From Setaria digitata (Eukaryota > Nematoda > Chromadorea > Rhabditida > Setariidae): a DNA stretch of 64,000 bases. The notes beneath the pieces are model-generated. The model saw nothing but the letters and a program-made list of their open reading frames with translations, made no database searches and had not been told where the DNA came from. The position numbers were made by a program, and so were the translations under genes. Positions 1-15,100 of the stretch are shown here, in pieces (within the stretch, counting starts at the first letter, position 1; each line of letters opens with the position of its first letter). Location: positions 115,564 to 179,563 of the forward strand of contig RCAB01000091.1 of NCBI GenBank assembly GCA_003640385.1. The letters are read 5' to 3'.

Positions 1-144
1 GTGAACAAACCGGAATCAAACGCCTCAACGACTAAATTATATTTCGGGATTTCCTCACGATCGAGTCGTTGGGCAACACGCAACGATCCACTTTGATCGA
101 TTGAGAATTGGCGTTTCGGATCAGTTTGCCGATTGATTCGAAAC
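1..144 (-). CDS. hmr-1: Cadherin exon 37 (cut by window edge)
   Basis: Acceptor GCTTTAG|G at 144; one-base phase entry completes the ACG threonine codon begun in exon 36. It encodes the second half of a cadherin repeat: [25 protein letters not shown], then [11 protein letters not shown]. The pattern F-x-I-D-x-x-G-x-L-x-V-A-x-x-LDRE is diagnostic. It continues left of position 1. Confidence 0.9.
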
Positions 145-3100
145 CTAAAGCTAGAACTAATAAATTAATAGCTTCAAATCAAGCTGACATTCCCTGAGGT
201 AATTGCTCCTTTGCAAGAAAACTAATATTTGATCAGAGAATATTCTTGCAACTGTTCACACAATCAATTCTCTCCCAGGGAACGATACATCGTCCTTCTT
301 TGCGAACACTAGCCTTCTGAAATCCTGATGTCACTGGCTACTTCAATAACGTTCCATTCCCATCCAGAACATTCGACGGAGTAGATTTAATTAGTTTCAG
401 TCCTCTTTGCAGTGATGTCTACATCTGAGAGACTTCTTTCCATCACCCAAGCGAGAAGCAAATCTGTCACGGATCTCCATGTTAAATAATTCACTCTAAT
501 AAGAAAGCATTAAACACTATTTCTTTCGCATACTATATTTATTCCTCTTGAAACAGATCTAAAGATACGGTAAATTCCATGGGATACGGTACATCCCTAC
601 CTGATATAAATATTTGTTGGTTAATTTCCCTTCCCCTTTGACCTGAAGCAGCACAATGCGTAAAATGACGTAAAAGGAGATTAATAAATCTCAATCATTT
701 AGATTCGCATTCGCAAAGTTTGTTAAATTTGTTCTAAAGAAAAGTCTATTCCACTTGGTTGGCATCATCAAGAATTTTCACTGAAATTTTACTTGAAAAA
801 GAGCTAAACGAAGTTCCCTTCTCAAAATGGCCTTATTACTGTGCAGTGTAATGAGAATAAATAGTCCTTTACATAATGCTATCTCAGAAATAATTAAGTA
901 AACACACTAACATTTATGGAAACACAAATGTCCAGTGAAGTAACACTACAATAAGCCTAAGCAATAACATTAGCATAATCTAAGCTTGTGAACATTTTGT
1001 CATTCTAAACAAATCTGATGATCAATATGATAGGTGGAAATGTTTCTAAGTGCTTTTTGCTCGATCTATCCTTTATGCTAAATGTTCTTGCTGCATTCCT
1101 TTATACTTCCTGCTACGCAATAAGATGACAATGTAATCTCAGATCACCTCGCTATTGCAAATTGTGAACAAAACACTTCAACGTGACATAAATCGAACTA
1201 CGAAATTCTTCAATAACTGCCAGTCAGATTTATCCATTAAATTTGAAAACATTGAAGGAACATCGATGTCATTAACTACTGGGCTGGAGACAGGACCTAA
1301 CTAAAAGTACCCGGTGACATTCTTGCCAAATGTAAACAATTTTTAACACTTTCGACAGTGCGAAAAATTTCTCTATTATTATAAAGGTCATACAACAGGT
1401 GTGATGTCGGAATAAGTTGATAATTACAACATCGAATGTTGGAGAGATAACATCCCTCCTTCCATTAAATAATAAATGCTCCTTATGTCTTCTCGTGACC
1501 TTCATAATTAGAGGTTAGCATAATTTGGACTTACAAATCTCAATACTATTCATTGCTATCAGCAAATCTCTCACTAAGTTTATTGTAATTAATCATTAAA
1601 GGTTTTCAACTCTTCAACTTTCCATCTTTCTTCGGAAAGACAAATAAGGTGGAAAATTAAAATTTCTTTTTTATGATAAGAAATTTGATGTTCCAAATGC
1701 AAAGTGCAGAATTGTAGAAATATCTCAACTGAAAAAGCCGTAAGAATATTTGAGCAACTTCTTGAATACAAAAATCTCAAATTCTGATTCCAGTCTCTGT
1801 GGTCATGGAATCTAATACCGATCAGGAGAAATGAACTTCTTGCTTACTTTAAAGGAACAAATCCTTCCAAAATTACAGCATGTAATTTAAATCAGGAAAA
1901 AGATGCATGTCCATAAAGAATAACAAGAATGAGTTGACTTTCTTTGCTACCATTCAAGTTGTGGAACAAATTGGTGTAATTGTTCACAATATTTCATTCA
2001 AAATTTGTGACTTTTCCGCCTTCTGCTCATTATTCACCAGTCCAATTTCACAGACTAAAATAACTGCCACTCATTTACTTTGTCATTTAAGGAAAGTCTT
2101 GACTGATGGGGTCATTCCAAAGAATACATCCGTCATCTTTCCTCTGCATTGCACCTCTTCGAGCAACACAAACAGTAACTGCAGAATAAACTAAATCATG
2201 AAATAGAAGAAAAGGTATGTTATCACTACAAAATATCAAATCACCCTAGCAGTATTCTACATTACTCACAAAAACGTACGAATTTTAAAAAGAATTTAGA
2301 TTTTCCCTTCTCATTTTACAAATACTTCGTAACTGATAGCATTATAAGATCTTTATCAGTAGACACAGAACTTGATCCCTCTCACTACCAATATGCAGTT
2401 GAGTCGTTTATCATCTACGAACAGAGGGCCATGTAGGCACAGACAACAAGCTCAAGGTCAACTTCTAAACAACCTCAAAATGAAATTTTAAAACCGAGCT
2501 CATTTGACGAATAAAATGAAAATGGAAAAGTTCTATAAAATAAGAAATACATTTGGAAAATATCTTAATTCATTTAGACATTCAAATGAATTAGGACAAA
2601 ATTGATGAACGCGTAATAATCGCTCAGTTCCGCTTTGAATGAACTTGAGTTAGGAGTTAATTATATTAAAGCTACGTTGTAACAGGTAGAGACACTTCAT
2701 TCCTAGAAGTAAATCTCTTATATAGAATACAAAGGACGAAAGGTCATTCAAACGTAAATAGTTGAAGGTCAGATAGTCATTTAGATATAAACGCACTGAA
2801 GCTTAAAACTCTTACTAGGACTAGCAGATGATTTAATCTGACTTCTTTTTTTTAAAAAAAAAAGTTAAACTTACGTTAAATTATGTGTCATTGAATCCTT
2901 ATCTTCAGCACGAAATGTTGCAATCAGTGTGCCTACAGGTGTATCTTCCGTCAAATTCTTGGTCAGCCTTACCACAATATCACGCTGACTTTTACCGGCA
3001 AAATTCAGAAACCGTGATTGGCTAGGATAGGAGCTGAGAAAGAGTTGCGATAACTCCTGAGCTTCTACTACTAAAGATGTACACCAAACAGCAAGAAGAA

Positions 3101-6100
3101 CCCTCCAAAGCATTGAATTTTTTGGAATTCTCGTGTTTCTCGTAACAACTCGGACGTAACGGTCACTCAACTGACTCCCAGATGTGCAAACCACCTGAGG
3201 ACGACCGCAGCCCTCTCGGGAGTTCCGCAGCGGAACGGAATTAGCGGAAACACTGGTACTAGTATCGGAAGACTCACACTGCGGTATCATTAGCATCCGC
3301 ATCCTGCACCGTGAACCTGGCAATTTGTTTGCCAAGCCATGCATCTTCTTGTAGTTGGACATACTGAGGTCCACTGATGACCGGCGGATTGTCATTCCGA
3401 TCTTGGAGCTCGATGTGCAGTTTAGTTGTTGCGTAGTATCGTCCATCATAAACACGAATACCAAGCGTGAAGCCGTCACGTTGTGCTAAGTCTTCGTAAT
3501 CCAACGGCTATAAAAAGAGCAACTTCCAGAAAAAGCCTCTACAGATGCACTCAAAGATTAGATTTTTTCAACTTCTGGCTGTTTCAGAAAAATAACTCTT
3601 CGGGACTTCACAGACAAGATGAGTAAGGAAGAACAGTGAGGAAGAAGTATGACGAAGTTCTGGTAATGAAACAACAGGTAGGCGACACAATTTAGGTATC
3701 GGTTGTTGTAGCAATGAATCAGCTTATTGTCAATAGGAAATAGTTCATACAGGTGATGATGAAGGCACTTAACTGATGATGACAAAGCGGTGAGTTAGGA
3801 ACCGATAAGAAATGAGTTGGTAAGGAGGAAGGGAAAGGCTGAAGCAACAAAAGTTAATTAGGCTTTAACATGGCTCTGCCCTAATTTAAGCTCTTTTTCT
3901 TTTTCGTCAGATAATTGCGAATTTTCCAAAAGTTCAAACGTTTGAATGAATCCTGAAAAGAAATAAATTATGTAAAAGGAATAGCAATGACGAAGTTTGT
4001 GGCGAGCGAACGGTTGTGTGATAATGAGTTGCTGATTATAACAAACATCCGATGATAACACTGTCAGCCAATGATTCATCCAGTTTCTTGTCAATAAAAA
4101 ACGACGGAACGATTCATGTGAGCAAATATGGAAAAAAAAAAGGAACAAAATTGGAACGTATAGTGAAATTGAACAATTCAGAATTTAGTTTAGAAGATTG
4201 GAGAGAAAGAGATAGCGTAACTAATTAGGAAGAACTCATCTTTTACAAAGTATATTCGTTAATAAATTATTCGTTCAGCATGCTCCAGGGAAATTTCAGC
4301 ACTTACAAATCAACGGAAAAATGGAAAAAAAAATCAGAAGAGTAGTAAAATAAATTCAGCACTAAGAACAAAAAGGAAGCGATCACTTTTTGATAACATT
4401 GATACTGCTGTTAAGTGTAATACTCCAGGAAGAAGCGCTGCTTTTGTCAGTGTGAAACCATTTTAAAATATGAGGAGAAATGAAAAACGACATTCAGGGG
4501 AGAAAAATTCGACTATTTTTAACAACGGGAAAAAATTACCTGAAAGCCATATTCAAAACAAAAAAAAAAGGAAAGAAAAAAAATGATTGCTAGATAATTT
4601 TGTTTTAAAAGAGACTTAGAACCGGAAAGTTTTAGATTAAAGGTGATAAGAAGAAAGATTAAAACACTTATTAGAGGGAGACCGAACGGCTATCATCGGT
4701 TATCCATCAGGGGAAAGAGTGTCTCTTTTAGGAAGCTCTCCAGACCGGGTCGGGGAACGAACAGGTAAGATAAGCAAGAATGTAATGGTGCATCTGAAGA
4801 TTCGAAATATTCTAAAAGCATGCTTCCTTCATTAGTCTTTGAATAATCTAGTGAAACCTAATTTAAGTTGTAGTATTACAACATCTCGGATCGTCTGCCG
4901 AGCGAAATAAGCGACACCAACATCAAAAAAATTCGCTTGATTCACTTACTAATGAGGCTGTTTTTTGAACACATGATGAAATAAATTTTCACCACTGTTA
5001 TTTTTGAAATTATTCACGAAATAAGAACAATTGAATAAAGAATCCCATCCTACTGTTAAAGCAATTGCAGTCAGAATAAGAGCATAGAATTTTTCCATTT
5101 TGGAATTTCATATAATTGTTGCCTGCTCAGAAAACAAAATCTCGAAATCTCGAGTCGAAGAAATAAACAGATGCGGGAAATGAGAATAACCGAATAAAGA
5201 ATTTCGTGAAAAAAAAAATGACCAAATGCAATAAAAGTAAGGCAGAAATAAGAAATTAAGAAGGAAAGATGAAAAATGAATAAGCGGTTGGTATCTACCA
5301 AATTTTTGATGAACTTACACAAATAAGGGGGGTTTTCTCACTTTTAATTCAATAAAATAACAAGAGCAAGAGTAATAAGAGGACGAAGATAGAAAGTCAG
5401 GATAATTAAAAGGAAAGGAAGGTACATGTGGTTATGTGGCGCTCTGTGCCAATTATCTGCGCATATTTAATCATCTGAAAAATTATCATGCGCTATTTCC
5501 ATGATGACTGTAAATCTTTTCACGAAGTTCCTCACAGGAGTTAAGAATTTTTTTTCGGCACATTAGTGTTCGTTTCTTCGATGAGACTTTCCGATCCGAA
5601 GGCGATAACTCTGCCGCGACATAAACGATGAAACTAAGTGACAAATGAAATTTGAGGCATTTCGAGCGAAAAAAAAAAAGAGACGTCCTCTTGATTTTAG
5701 TATTGGAAAAAAGAAACAGCCTCATCTTTTTTCTTTTTTTTAAATAGATTTGCTATTTTTCGTAATCCTTCTCTAGATTATTTTTACCAGTACTTCAGAA
5801 TTGAACTTGGATTGAACCAGAGAAGGAAAAGGGAAACATGATGATAGTCTCAAACATATCATTGAAAAGTAAAACTTTTTACGAGATGAATTTACGTTCT
5901 ATTCTGAAAAATTAAAAACATAGAAAGGTGTTCTAAAACTATCTGTTCAGTGATTAATAAAGCAAAAAAAAAAAGACAGACAAATTCGAGTCTTCCCAAG
6001 TGGTATGTCTCATTACCGGAAAAATTGACAAGTAGTTCAGTGGTTTTCCGGATCATCTCTACATAATTATTTTATTTACAAATCAAAAAGTTCGGGAAAT

Positions 6101-9100
6101 TTCATGACTGAGAATGTTTTATGTAAAAAATTGAAACTTTTTTTTTTTACAAAGGAGATAGTATTGAAGCAATACACCCCTTCTACCATCACAATGGAAT
6201 CAAAATTCATTACAGATCGATCGGTCGTATATTGAACGAGTCCGACAGGAAGGCGCTATGCGCTGTAGGAATTATACTAAAATTCCATTCTATTGATTAC
6301 ATACAACAGTGTTTCGTCCTATCATTGTGGACATTCCAGAAAAAAGAATTTAAAAATTAGTAACATAAGGAGAACTTTAACGACTCTTTCGAACATTAAT
6401 CCAGAAGTAAATGACTTCATCAAAAACTTCACTCATTTTTTTCGAACAGATGACGTAGTTTTTTGAAATTTAAATGGTTTCGGTGAAGCGGTAAGCATAT
6501 AAGTAGCGGAGCGATTAAATGAGTTTCCAACACGGTAAAATCAATTTTTACTACTTCGTCTTCTCTGTTTTGTAAAAAGGAAAGAAAAGAGAGGGTACTG
6601 ACCATGAGATGAATGGCTACTACGAATCCCCACACAACTGTTCGCCAATTTATCCTTTTTTAAAACTGATTCTAAGGAGCGCTCTTTTCACTCCGTGTCA
6701 CGTCGGCAAGTAGAAAGGTTGAAAGTTTGCCAGGTAGCTGTCGTAGTAGCAGCTAACTTGAAATGATTTATTCCAGCAATTCAGCACTGCCAGGAAGCGT
6801 ATGCAGAAGTTTTGCTTCGTCGCTATTCGTCATTTATCATAAAATCTTCAACTACTGCAAATATTACTGCTATCTGCAGAGAAGACCACTGCCAAGGAAG
6901 TAGATGGGTCGAGAGGAGGTCAGGTTAAAGGACAGCGAAAACTTCCGGAAAATCAGTGTAATCTAACAGAAAGATACGAATAGGAATTATCGACTTTTTA
7001 TTATGATACTCTCACAAAGGGCGCCTCTTAGAAAATGAATGTTAAGAGCTCATTTGAAAACTCAGGCAGATATAATAAGGGAATCTAGGAACATGAAATC
7101 AAAGCTGATGTTCGAGTTCGGGCTCGAGCTCGAGTTCAAGTGAGAGTGGTCAGAGAGTGGACAGCTGCTTTCCTGCTTCTCTGTGCATTGATGTAAGTGT
7201 GCCTCCACGGAGGGAAGACAAACAGAGGAAGGAAATGAGGACGTTTGGGAAAGCTTGTGGAGAGGGCACCCGCGGCAGGCATGTTTTTTCTACTTGTATC
7301 GAGGTTAGGAGGATACAAAAGTGAGGGTAATATACTGAAGACGTGAGACGTAGACTATGACTTGGATAGTAACAACTAAACACGTGTACTAAGCGCAGAC
7401 GTGAATAGCAATAAGTGAACGCTCGGACCAGGCGTACGTACATCTAAAGAATAAATGAAGTCCGAACATTCAGAGCAACATCGAATCAGGCCAGGCAAGT
7501 AGGTGAAATCCCAAGAAAGTTTGTTCAAAAAAGAAAAGAATTCGCTGAAATGTGCTATCTCTCTACCACAAGTGAACTAATAAGTGAAGAGCAAAGTTCA
7601 ATTTATTGACATAAAGGCCAAATTAAAATCCTGAAATGTTCTACTCCTGCCTCTGTTTCCCTATAGGAGAACTTTAATTTGAAATCGGACATTAACCCAT
7701 TTTTCAGCCCTTCAGGCTGACCATACCTTAAATAGAAACGAAATTCTGATCGTTTAAGGCTACTTTCTAATAGAGTTATTTTTCTGTTGTCATTTAGGGA
7801 TCACTTGTTAAACTTATCGCCGCTGTAATCATATCTTATCAGTTGTGCTGCAAAAAGACTATCAAATAAACAACTGCTCTCCCATGGTCATTTCTTTTCA
7901 CTTAGTGTAAGTTTTCGCAAAGATGAGAGATATTTTGATAAACTTATTTCTAATGATGCCTATGTTAATTCTTAGAACGAATTAACTCTTTTTCTATTAA
8001 ACGAGTGACCCTTGACCGATCAGGGTATCCACTGGGTTCAACCCTGCCTGAACAGTTCAATTTATTTCACTTATACTTTTATATTTAAAGTATTTATGTG
8101 CTAGGAGCGAAAGTTCAGTAATAAAAAAAGGTTCGAGCAAAGAGGAGCTGGAAAAAGAGATCTATGAAAGGAAGAAATTTGTTCATAGATTAAATTTGAA
8201 TAGATGCTATGACTCTCGAAAAATCCTTTTCTTCGCCTAATTTTTTCTTTTCCGTTTAATGAATAAGTGGAGGAAAGAGAGCCAAGTAAAGGAATTGGTT
8301 AGAAAAAACGAGAGGAAAAGAGGCACTTTGCTGGATTTCCGCTCGAGAAACCGAAGACTGTTTGTGAGAGACCGAATTGATAGGTTCAATTCTCGCAGCC
8401 ACTCCTCACCACTTCATTCCGCCATTATTAAGCAAATAATTGGAGCAAAAAAGACATGGGGAATGATTTGTTGTATATTAATTAAACAACATTGGCTTAT
8501 GCACAATCAGTCATCCTTCACCAAGGACCTTTCGAATTGCCGTTTCGTTCGTGACAGCCCTAAAGTCAACAAGACATATTGCTGGAACAGGTGAACGGAA
8601 GGAAATAATTGAATTTCCTTACGGGTCATAAAATGCATGAAGAACTTTGGCGAATGGCAGATCGATAAGGTTTTCTTTTTTTTTTGAAAATATATTTTTC
8701 TTATTTTCACTTAAGAGATATGCTAAAAATATTTCAAGTGCGAGATTGTAGAAGTGAAAACGAAATAAAATTCGAAAAAAAAAGACAAATAATATTTGAT
8801 AAAAAAGTTCTCCTCCAACGTCGTCATATTTCAGTATTGCTATTACTGTTCCATGAAAAAAATGCCTCGAATCAAACGGTCTTGAAAGATTTTCAAACTT
8901 ACTAAAATTTAAATTTAAATATTCGAAAAGGAAAAGCGTGTTGTAGTTAACCTCATCACCGTCTTACTTTTACAAGAAGGGCCAGCACTGGAAAATTAAA
9001 ATTCAATGTTAATCCAAGAGTGACAGCAATTTTAGATGAGATAACATCAAGAGACGGAAAATGAAACAAAAGCCTAGCTACAAATAACAAAGGTTGATAC

Positions 9101-12100
9101 ACATCCGTTCACCTGTTAACGAACATTAGCTAAATTACTTAATTAGAGAAAAAAGCAATTGCACCTTTCTGGCAAGCAACTGTTTCTTCAAATTCACACT
9201 TCACTTCACTTTACTTTCTACAACTGTTCTTTGTCATTTCATTTAATGATATAATGTGAAGTAATTTTGCGAGCACTCTAGCAAATCTCGAGAATAATAT
9301 GAAATTTTCTCTACCTTTATGCACTTCTAATTAAATTACAGAGAGAAAATGAACATTCGAGCTCAGAGGACTGAGAAATAATAAGTACCAAGCAAACAAA
9401 CATTTGCCGAAATGATTAACTGTGCCGGGACAGATGTTTACAAAAAATTCACATTTGAATCTGAAGATGAAAAAGCATCATTAATGTTTAAGTATGCGTT
9501 CAAAAATAGATGAAAAGAAGATTGGTTCTTTTGTTCGAAAACGATTCAATTACAGAACATCTTAAATATCGAATAACACAAAGAGAAAAGGTATTCAAAA
9601 TTGAATAAATTTTAGTCGACAAGGACAATGCGTGAGTCACACGGCAACGGTAGCTTTCAATCTCCGACAATAAACGAAATTACGACGGTGAAAAAGTAAT
9701 AGTAGCAATGAATTCAGTGAAATTTGAGGCAGTGAACATTAAAGTCTTCTTTCAAGGATTTTCAGCTTTGCATCCTATGAACCGATCATTAGAAAACCAT
9801 AACTGTCAAGACATTAATTGCAAGGTGTGTCCTCGGTGTGATAGTTGGTGACAACAAAATAGACTCGCAAAAGCGACCATTAAACAATCTCCAATTCTGG
9901 TTGGTTCCTTTTGCAGAAGAAAAAGGGCAGAGTGGGAGGTAATCCATAAAACTATAATCGCATACAAATCAAATTTCTGACTATGATTTTTTTACTAAAA
10001 TATTTTACAACCAAATTTGAATGAATGAGATTCAAAAAAGACAAAACTAAAGGAAAGAAAATTGAATATTCAATTAATCACATCAAAAAACCCTCGCCTA
10101 GGCAGACCCTATTTAACATGAAGTTTACATGAGTCGATTTCAAGCAATTTTTTCAAAATTAAACGCTTTTTAACGAAGAAAAATGACAGAATTTGCTTTA
10201 TTAGTTAAATGAGTCGAGTCTCACTTTATCATTACGGTGTCATATTTTCCTCACATAAATTTGCTAAAGGAATTTAGAGGATTTTTTGCAAGATGTACGC
10301 AATAAAAGAATTCAGAGAAGTTTCTGATATTCTGTTCTGTCAAATTCTGCAGAAGTGTAGATGTCGACTCTTCTTAGGGGGAGTAAATCAAATTAAATGC
10401 GTCAACTGAGAGCTTTATTAAAAAAAGATTAGGCGTAGTACTACTTTTGTTTGTGCCACGAAAGCATTAGCATAGGCTTAATAAGGGAACAAATGGATTG
10501 TGTCGAGAAATTGACCGGACGGAACGAAAAGATTAAATTTACCGATAATGGACTGCATCCGTCTTTAGGTGACGGTCCTCTCAAATTATTTTTTTATAAT
10601 TTATGAATCATTACAACAAATTTCATTCAATTTTAACTGATTTAAATTCCAAAACTTGCACAAATTTGGAAATGGTTGAAACAAGAGCAATAAAATGTAA
10701 TTATAAAAATACAAATTGAGAAAAGAATCCAAAATATCAAATGATGGATGAAACAGAGCGAAGAAATAACACGCAAGCAATTAGTGTTTACTTTCTGCCA
10801 CAATATCGCTATGAACTCCTTCAAATCTTACATTTAGCAAAGGCATCTTCAGATTACAATTTCGTAGACTTTAAGAGGAAATTCATTCGGAATATGGAAG
10901 TTGAGAATGAAAATGGAGGAGAAATTACGCAAGAAACACGGCCACAATTACCAGAAAGTCTTTAGTCTGGATGAATAGATGAGGAGTAATCGAACATTAA
11001 TTATTGTTCATCCCAAAAATTATGATAATCATTTCATTGCATGCATCGCTATGAATATGAACTATCATCATCAGAAGCCCAATTACCCAATTACATCCAA
11101 TTCTAATTATCCGGAAATTAATTGCTAGATAGATGAAATGGAACTTCTGACGATTATATTATGTTTCTGCTTCACGTGGGAACTCAACAGAGAATCCGAT
11201 AGCTCACCTCAAATGACAATGAATGATTGAATCAAATAGTATGACGTTAAGGATACAACACAGAAGAGGCGGATATGTTTCTCCAATATTTTCAAGCAAA
11301 AAGATAAACTCAGATATCAGGTTTCAAAAGTTTTTCATCAGATTCATATTCTGTTTACGGAACTGTAAACAATCAGATTGTACTAGGGAAATAAACACTA
11401 ACAACGGAGACTCATAATTTATGGATGATCTCAAGATGAAAGCTCATTAGCTCAGGAAACTGAAGACTAAAGGTACTGTTCCTTGGAGAGCCACTTTGTT
11501 TTGGCACTTCTTCCTTTCTACAGCTTATCAAAAAAGTTTTTAAGGAGCAGAACTGTTAGCTATTTAGGCTCAAATATGACAGACGTCCATTTTCATAACA
11601 TTTTGCGCCCAGCAACGATACATCCTTCATAATAACAAATATTGGAAATTATCGTCTGCGCAAGATCATTTGCATAGAAGTGCTATTTTCAATTGTTAGC
11701 CTTCTCTTGTATTCAATTGCATTAATAACAAGTAATAATGAACTGATTAGAACCGCCAAATAGGAGGAATCTTAGAGATGATAAGTGAACTTCATCCTAT
11801 TCTGTTAATTCATTTCCTGATTCAAACTTCAGGCCATTTTTGCAGATATAAATAAATTTGGACAATAACTAACTTAAGTTTGATCTGGAGTCTGCTTGCT
11901 GCTTATGTACTGGAATTCCATAATAATCCAAATTAATCAAGTGAAGATTATTATTTGAAAATCACAATTTCAAAAGTCTTGCTTAGGAGATTTTCTCGAT
12001 TTCTTTGAAAGTTTCTATCCTATTTAAGGATCATTGTGAGGAAAGAGCAGTTTGATTCATCACTTTAAACTTGGAGCTCTACGAAATGAATATAAGCAGA

Positions 12101-15100
12101 CTACGAACTGAAGTAGTCATGTTTAGAGAAAATAAGGCTAGGAAAACTTATTAGTACTAAGACAGTATAAACTTGGAACCACGTAAAACAATATCAGTAT
12201 CAGGAATCCATATACATACATATCCGATCTTCGATGAATATCATCTTCTTTGCTCAGAATTAGGGCGGGTTGGAGGATGGGAGAGTGGAAGAGAATGACG
12301 AACATGTACATTTTGTAGTTCGAGAATTATTTAAAGAAATTTAAGCAATGCAAACTGTTGACAGGTAAGTGAATTTACAAATTAAAATCTGAAAAGACAC
12401 AATGCGCGGGGTTGGCTTCTACCTCTTCCTCTTCTCCTAGCCAAAAAAGACTAATAAAGTTTCATACTGACAGCTCCGTTGACTAGACTCCTCAGCGGAT
12501 AGAAAATTCTTCCGAAAGGAAGAGGTAAATTTATAATTTTTTTTTTTTTGAAAATTAGTCTGTAAGTAAAGGAAGAGGACTGGTATGATGCAAATTCAGT
12601 ACAAGAAATACATGGAAGTGCCGAATGGATCTGAAATAAATTTCAGGAAAGAATGACAACAATAGACGAATTAATGGAAGGATAATGGAACGATGGATGT
12701 CGCATCTTCGAAAGCGATGTGACACGAAGATGGAAAGTAAAATGAAAGGACTTGAAAGTATAGGTAGATTCATCCCTTTTGCTCACTGAGAAGATGGAAG
12801 AATGAAATTTCTTGCCATTCTTTCTTACTACTGAAGGTACACTGTTCACATTGATTTGTTTCTCGTAGTTTTATGCATGCCTTCGTTCCAAGGACGTCCA
12901 CCCATCGTCACCACCCGCTGTGACATTTTCTCAGTTGACAAGGAATGCCTCCATGGCATAGATTGAACTATCTACTATAGATTGAACTACTGCTACTATT
13001 CCCACGGTACCTGTAAAGTTCTCGGAATAGACTATCAACTGCACTACAATAAAATCGAACATTTACACTACCAGTATTGAGTGTCACTCCAGGAAAGTCC
13101 GTCAATAATCAGAATGGCAAAAGTTCCGCATGATTTGATCGAATAAGTTGGATGGAAAGAGAACATGCCTGGGTACATAGAGGGTTTAGCAATTCTATAG
13201 CTTCTTCCTTTGACGTGTGGCAGTGATGTAATAGTTGGGTGACAAATGGACAGCGAACAGTGACGAAAACGTGAAATTAGAAGTGACAGCTAATGAAGAA
13301 ATCACACTTAAGCCTAGAAATCATCCAAGACTATCGGGGAGCCCACAAATGTTCGCTCCTGCACACAAGATTCAAGTAATCTTAAAATGCCTCAAGTGAT
13401 TATCATCAAAAGTGCTAGTTTATTCGTACCAAATATATATTGCCACTAATTAAGTTACTCGATAAGTAATCTCTCAAATTTAATATAACAATGTGCGGTG
13501 GTCAACATCGACATGATATAACGCTAAGGTCGTTGTTTTCTTACGGTAGGATTTCTCGGGGTGGATGGACACCCGAATGGATTGAAACTTTCAATTCATC
13601 TGTCGTGTACAGCTTTCGAAAAATCTGAAGGAATTGGCAGTGGCGATGAAGACTTAATTACCGGGATGGGAAGGAAGAAGAAAGCTGTTGACAATTCAGA
13701 CGACAGGAAGGGAGAAGAGTGAAACATTAAAAAAAAGACGGGACATTAAATGTGAGCGTAGTGACCGTTCAAGTGGTGCATTAAAAGCAAAAGCAATTTG
13801 CTTAGGAAGGGTCTAGCCAAAAAGAAAGAAGATAGTTGTAATTGAAATATGGATGGAACGTTTTATGAATGGCTGAGCGAAGTGAAAGAGTACTGAGTGT
13901 TTGTTGCTGAAAGTGAATTTTGATTCACCTCGTAGAGTCGCTTCATTTCTCGAGATAAGTTTCACAAAAGAACTTAACTTACTCAAAGACTTTAAGGCAA
14001 CAGATTGCTTACGAATGTCCAAAATCGATATGCGCAGCAAAAGCTGAAAGTTTTCATTGAAATTTATTTAATTCATGATCTTTTTGCTTGAAATCTATCA
14101 GAGAAAAAGAGAAGACCAATTTGTTCAAAAACATGCTCTCCTTTTCGCATGTTTTTCCGTTTCATCCTTCTCACCATTTCAGTTTTAAAAATGCTGCAAA
14201 TTTCAGTTCTATACTGTGATATTAAGTAAATTTATGAAAACTGTTAATTGTATTCACTGTATAATTATTAGTGCTAATTAGGCTATCCGATTTGAAAGCA
14301 TAGAAATTAGAATGAATTTCCATCCAGTTCTAAAAATAACCAACGGTTTGCTGCTTCAAATGTTTGAAACGAATGAAACTTCACTAATTCGTTGGAGAGC
14401 ACTTTAAAATTTACTCTTTCTCACAAAACTCTCAATAAAAATGGAGCAAATTGTCCCATAATGAAGCACATAGCATTTATAGGATGTGCAATTCGCATAA
14501 TTTATGAAGTCTCTTATTTCCATACTTCCCATTCCAACACCAATGTTAAAGATGTGAAACTGCAGGGAAGTTTTACAGCTAAAACTATGAAAATCTAATT
14601 GCCCTTCCTTTAACAAATCCTAACCATTGTAAATACCAATGATTTTAAAGACAATAACTCAGACATGAACATATAGTGAGATAGATGGGAAATACAAGGG
14701 ATTTTTAGTAAGACCAGAAAGGCAATATCAGGTCAAAGGAGTCTTCTAGATATAGCTACAAGGGCTCAACTTTTAATACAATTAAAATAAAAGATCTGGC
14801 TTCGTAATATCAAAATATTTTTCTTTTAAGACAGCCACTGTTTGCTGAAATGAATTCAATAAATAGTTGATGACCACATGTAGACTACGAACTAGCAATT
14901 TAATATATCATTGTCATCGATAACCAATGATACCTTTTAATAATATATGTATATTTATGTAAATTTCCCCACTAAAAGGGAACTGTGATTGGGAAAAAAG
15001 AAAAGTGACTAAGAGAGATAGCACTAGTACTAGATTAGTAGCTGCAAGACTCGTATAGCTTGAGAAAGTACCCAGATGGACACTTAAATCTGAAAGCCTA

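Noticed and set aside
2871..3479. 202-codon minus-strand frame as one single exon
   Set aside because: Only the part from ATG 3,113 on is used. Upstream it overlaps exon 35, whose cadherin motifs are in another frame.
7100..7443. Signal-peptide-like plus-strand stretch and two overlapping minus frames
   Set aside because: The hydrophobic stretch has no in-frame ATG and the frames show no family pattern.
8259..8594. 111-codon plus-strand frame and a tRNA B-box-like GGTTCAATTCT at about 8,382
   Set aside because: No A box or acceptor-stem pairing for a tRNA and no recognisable protein features.
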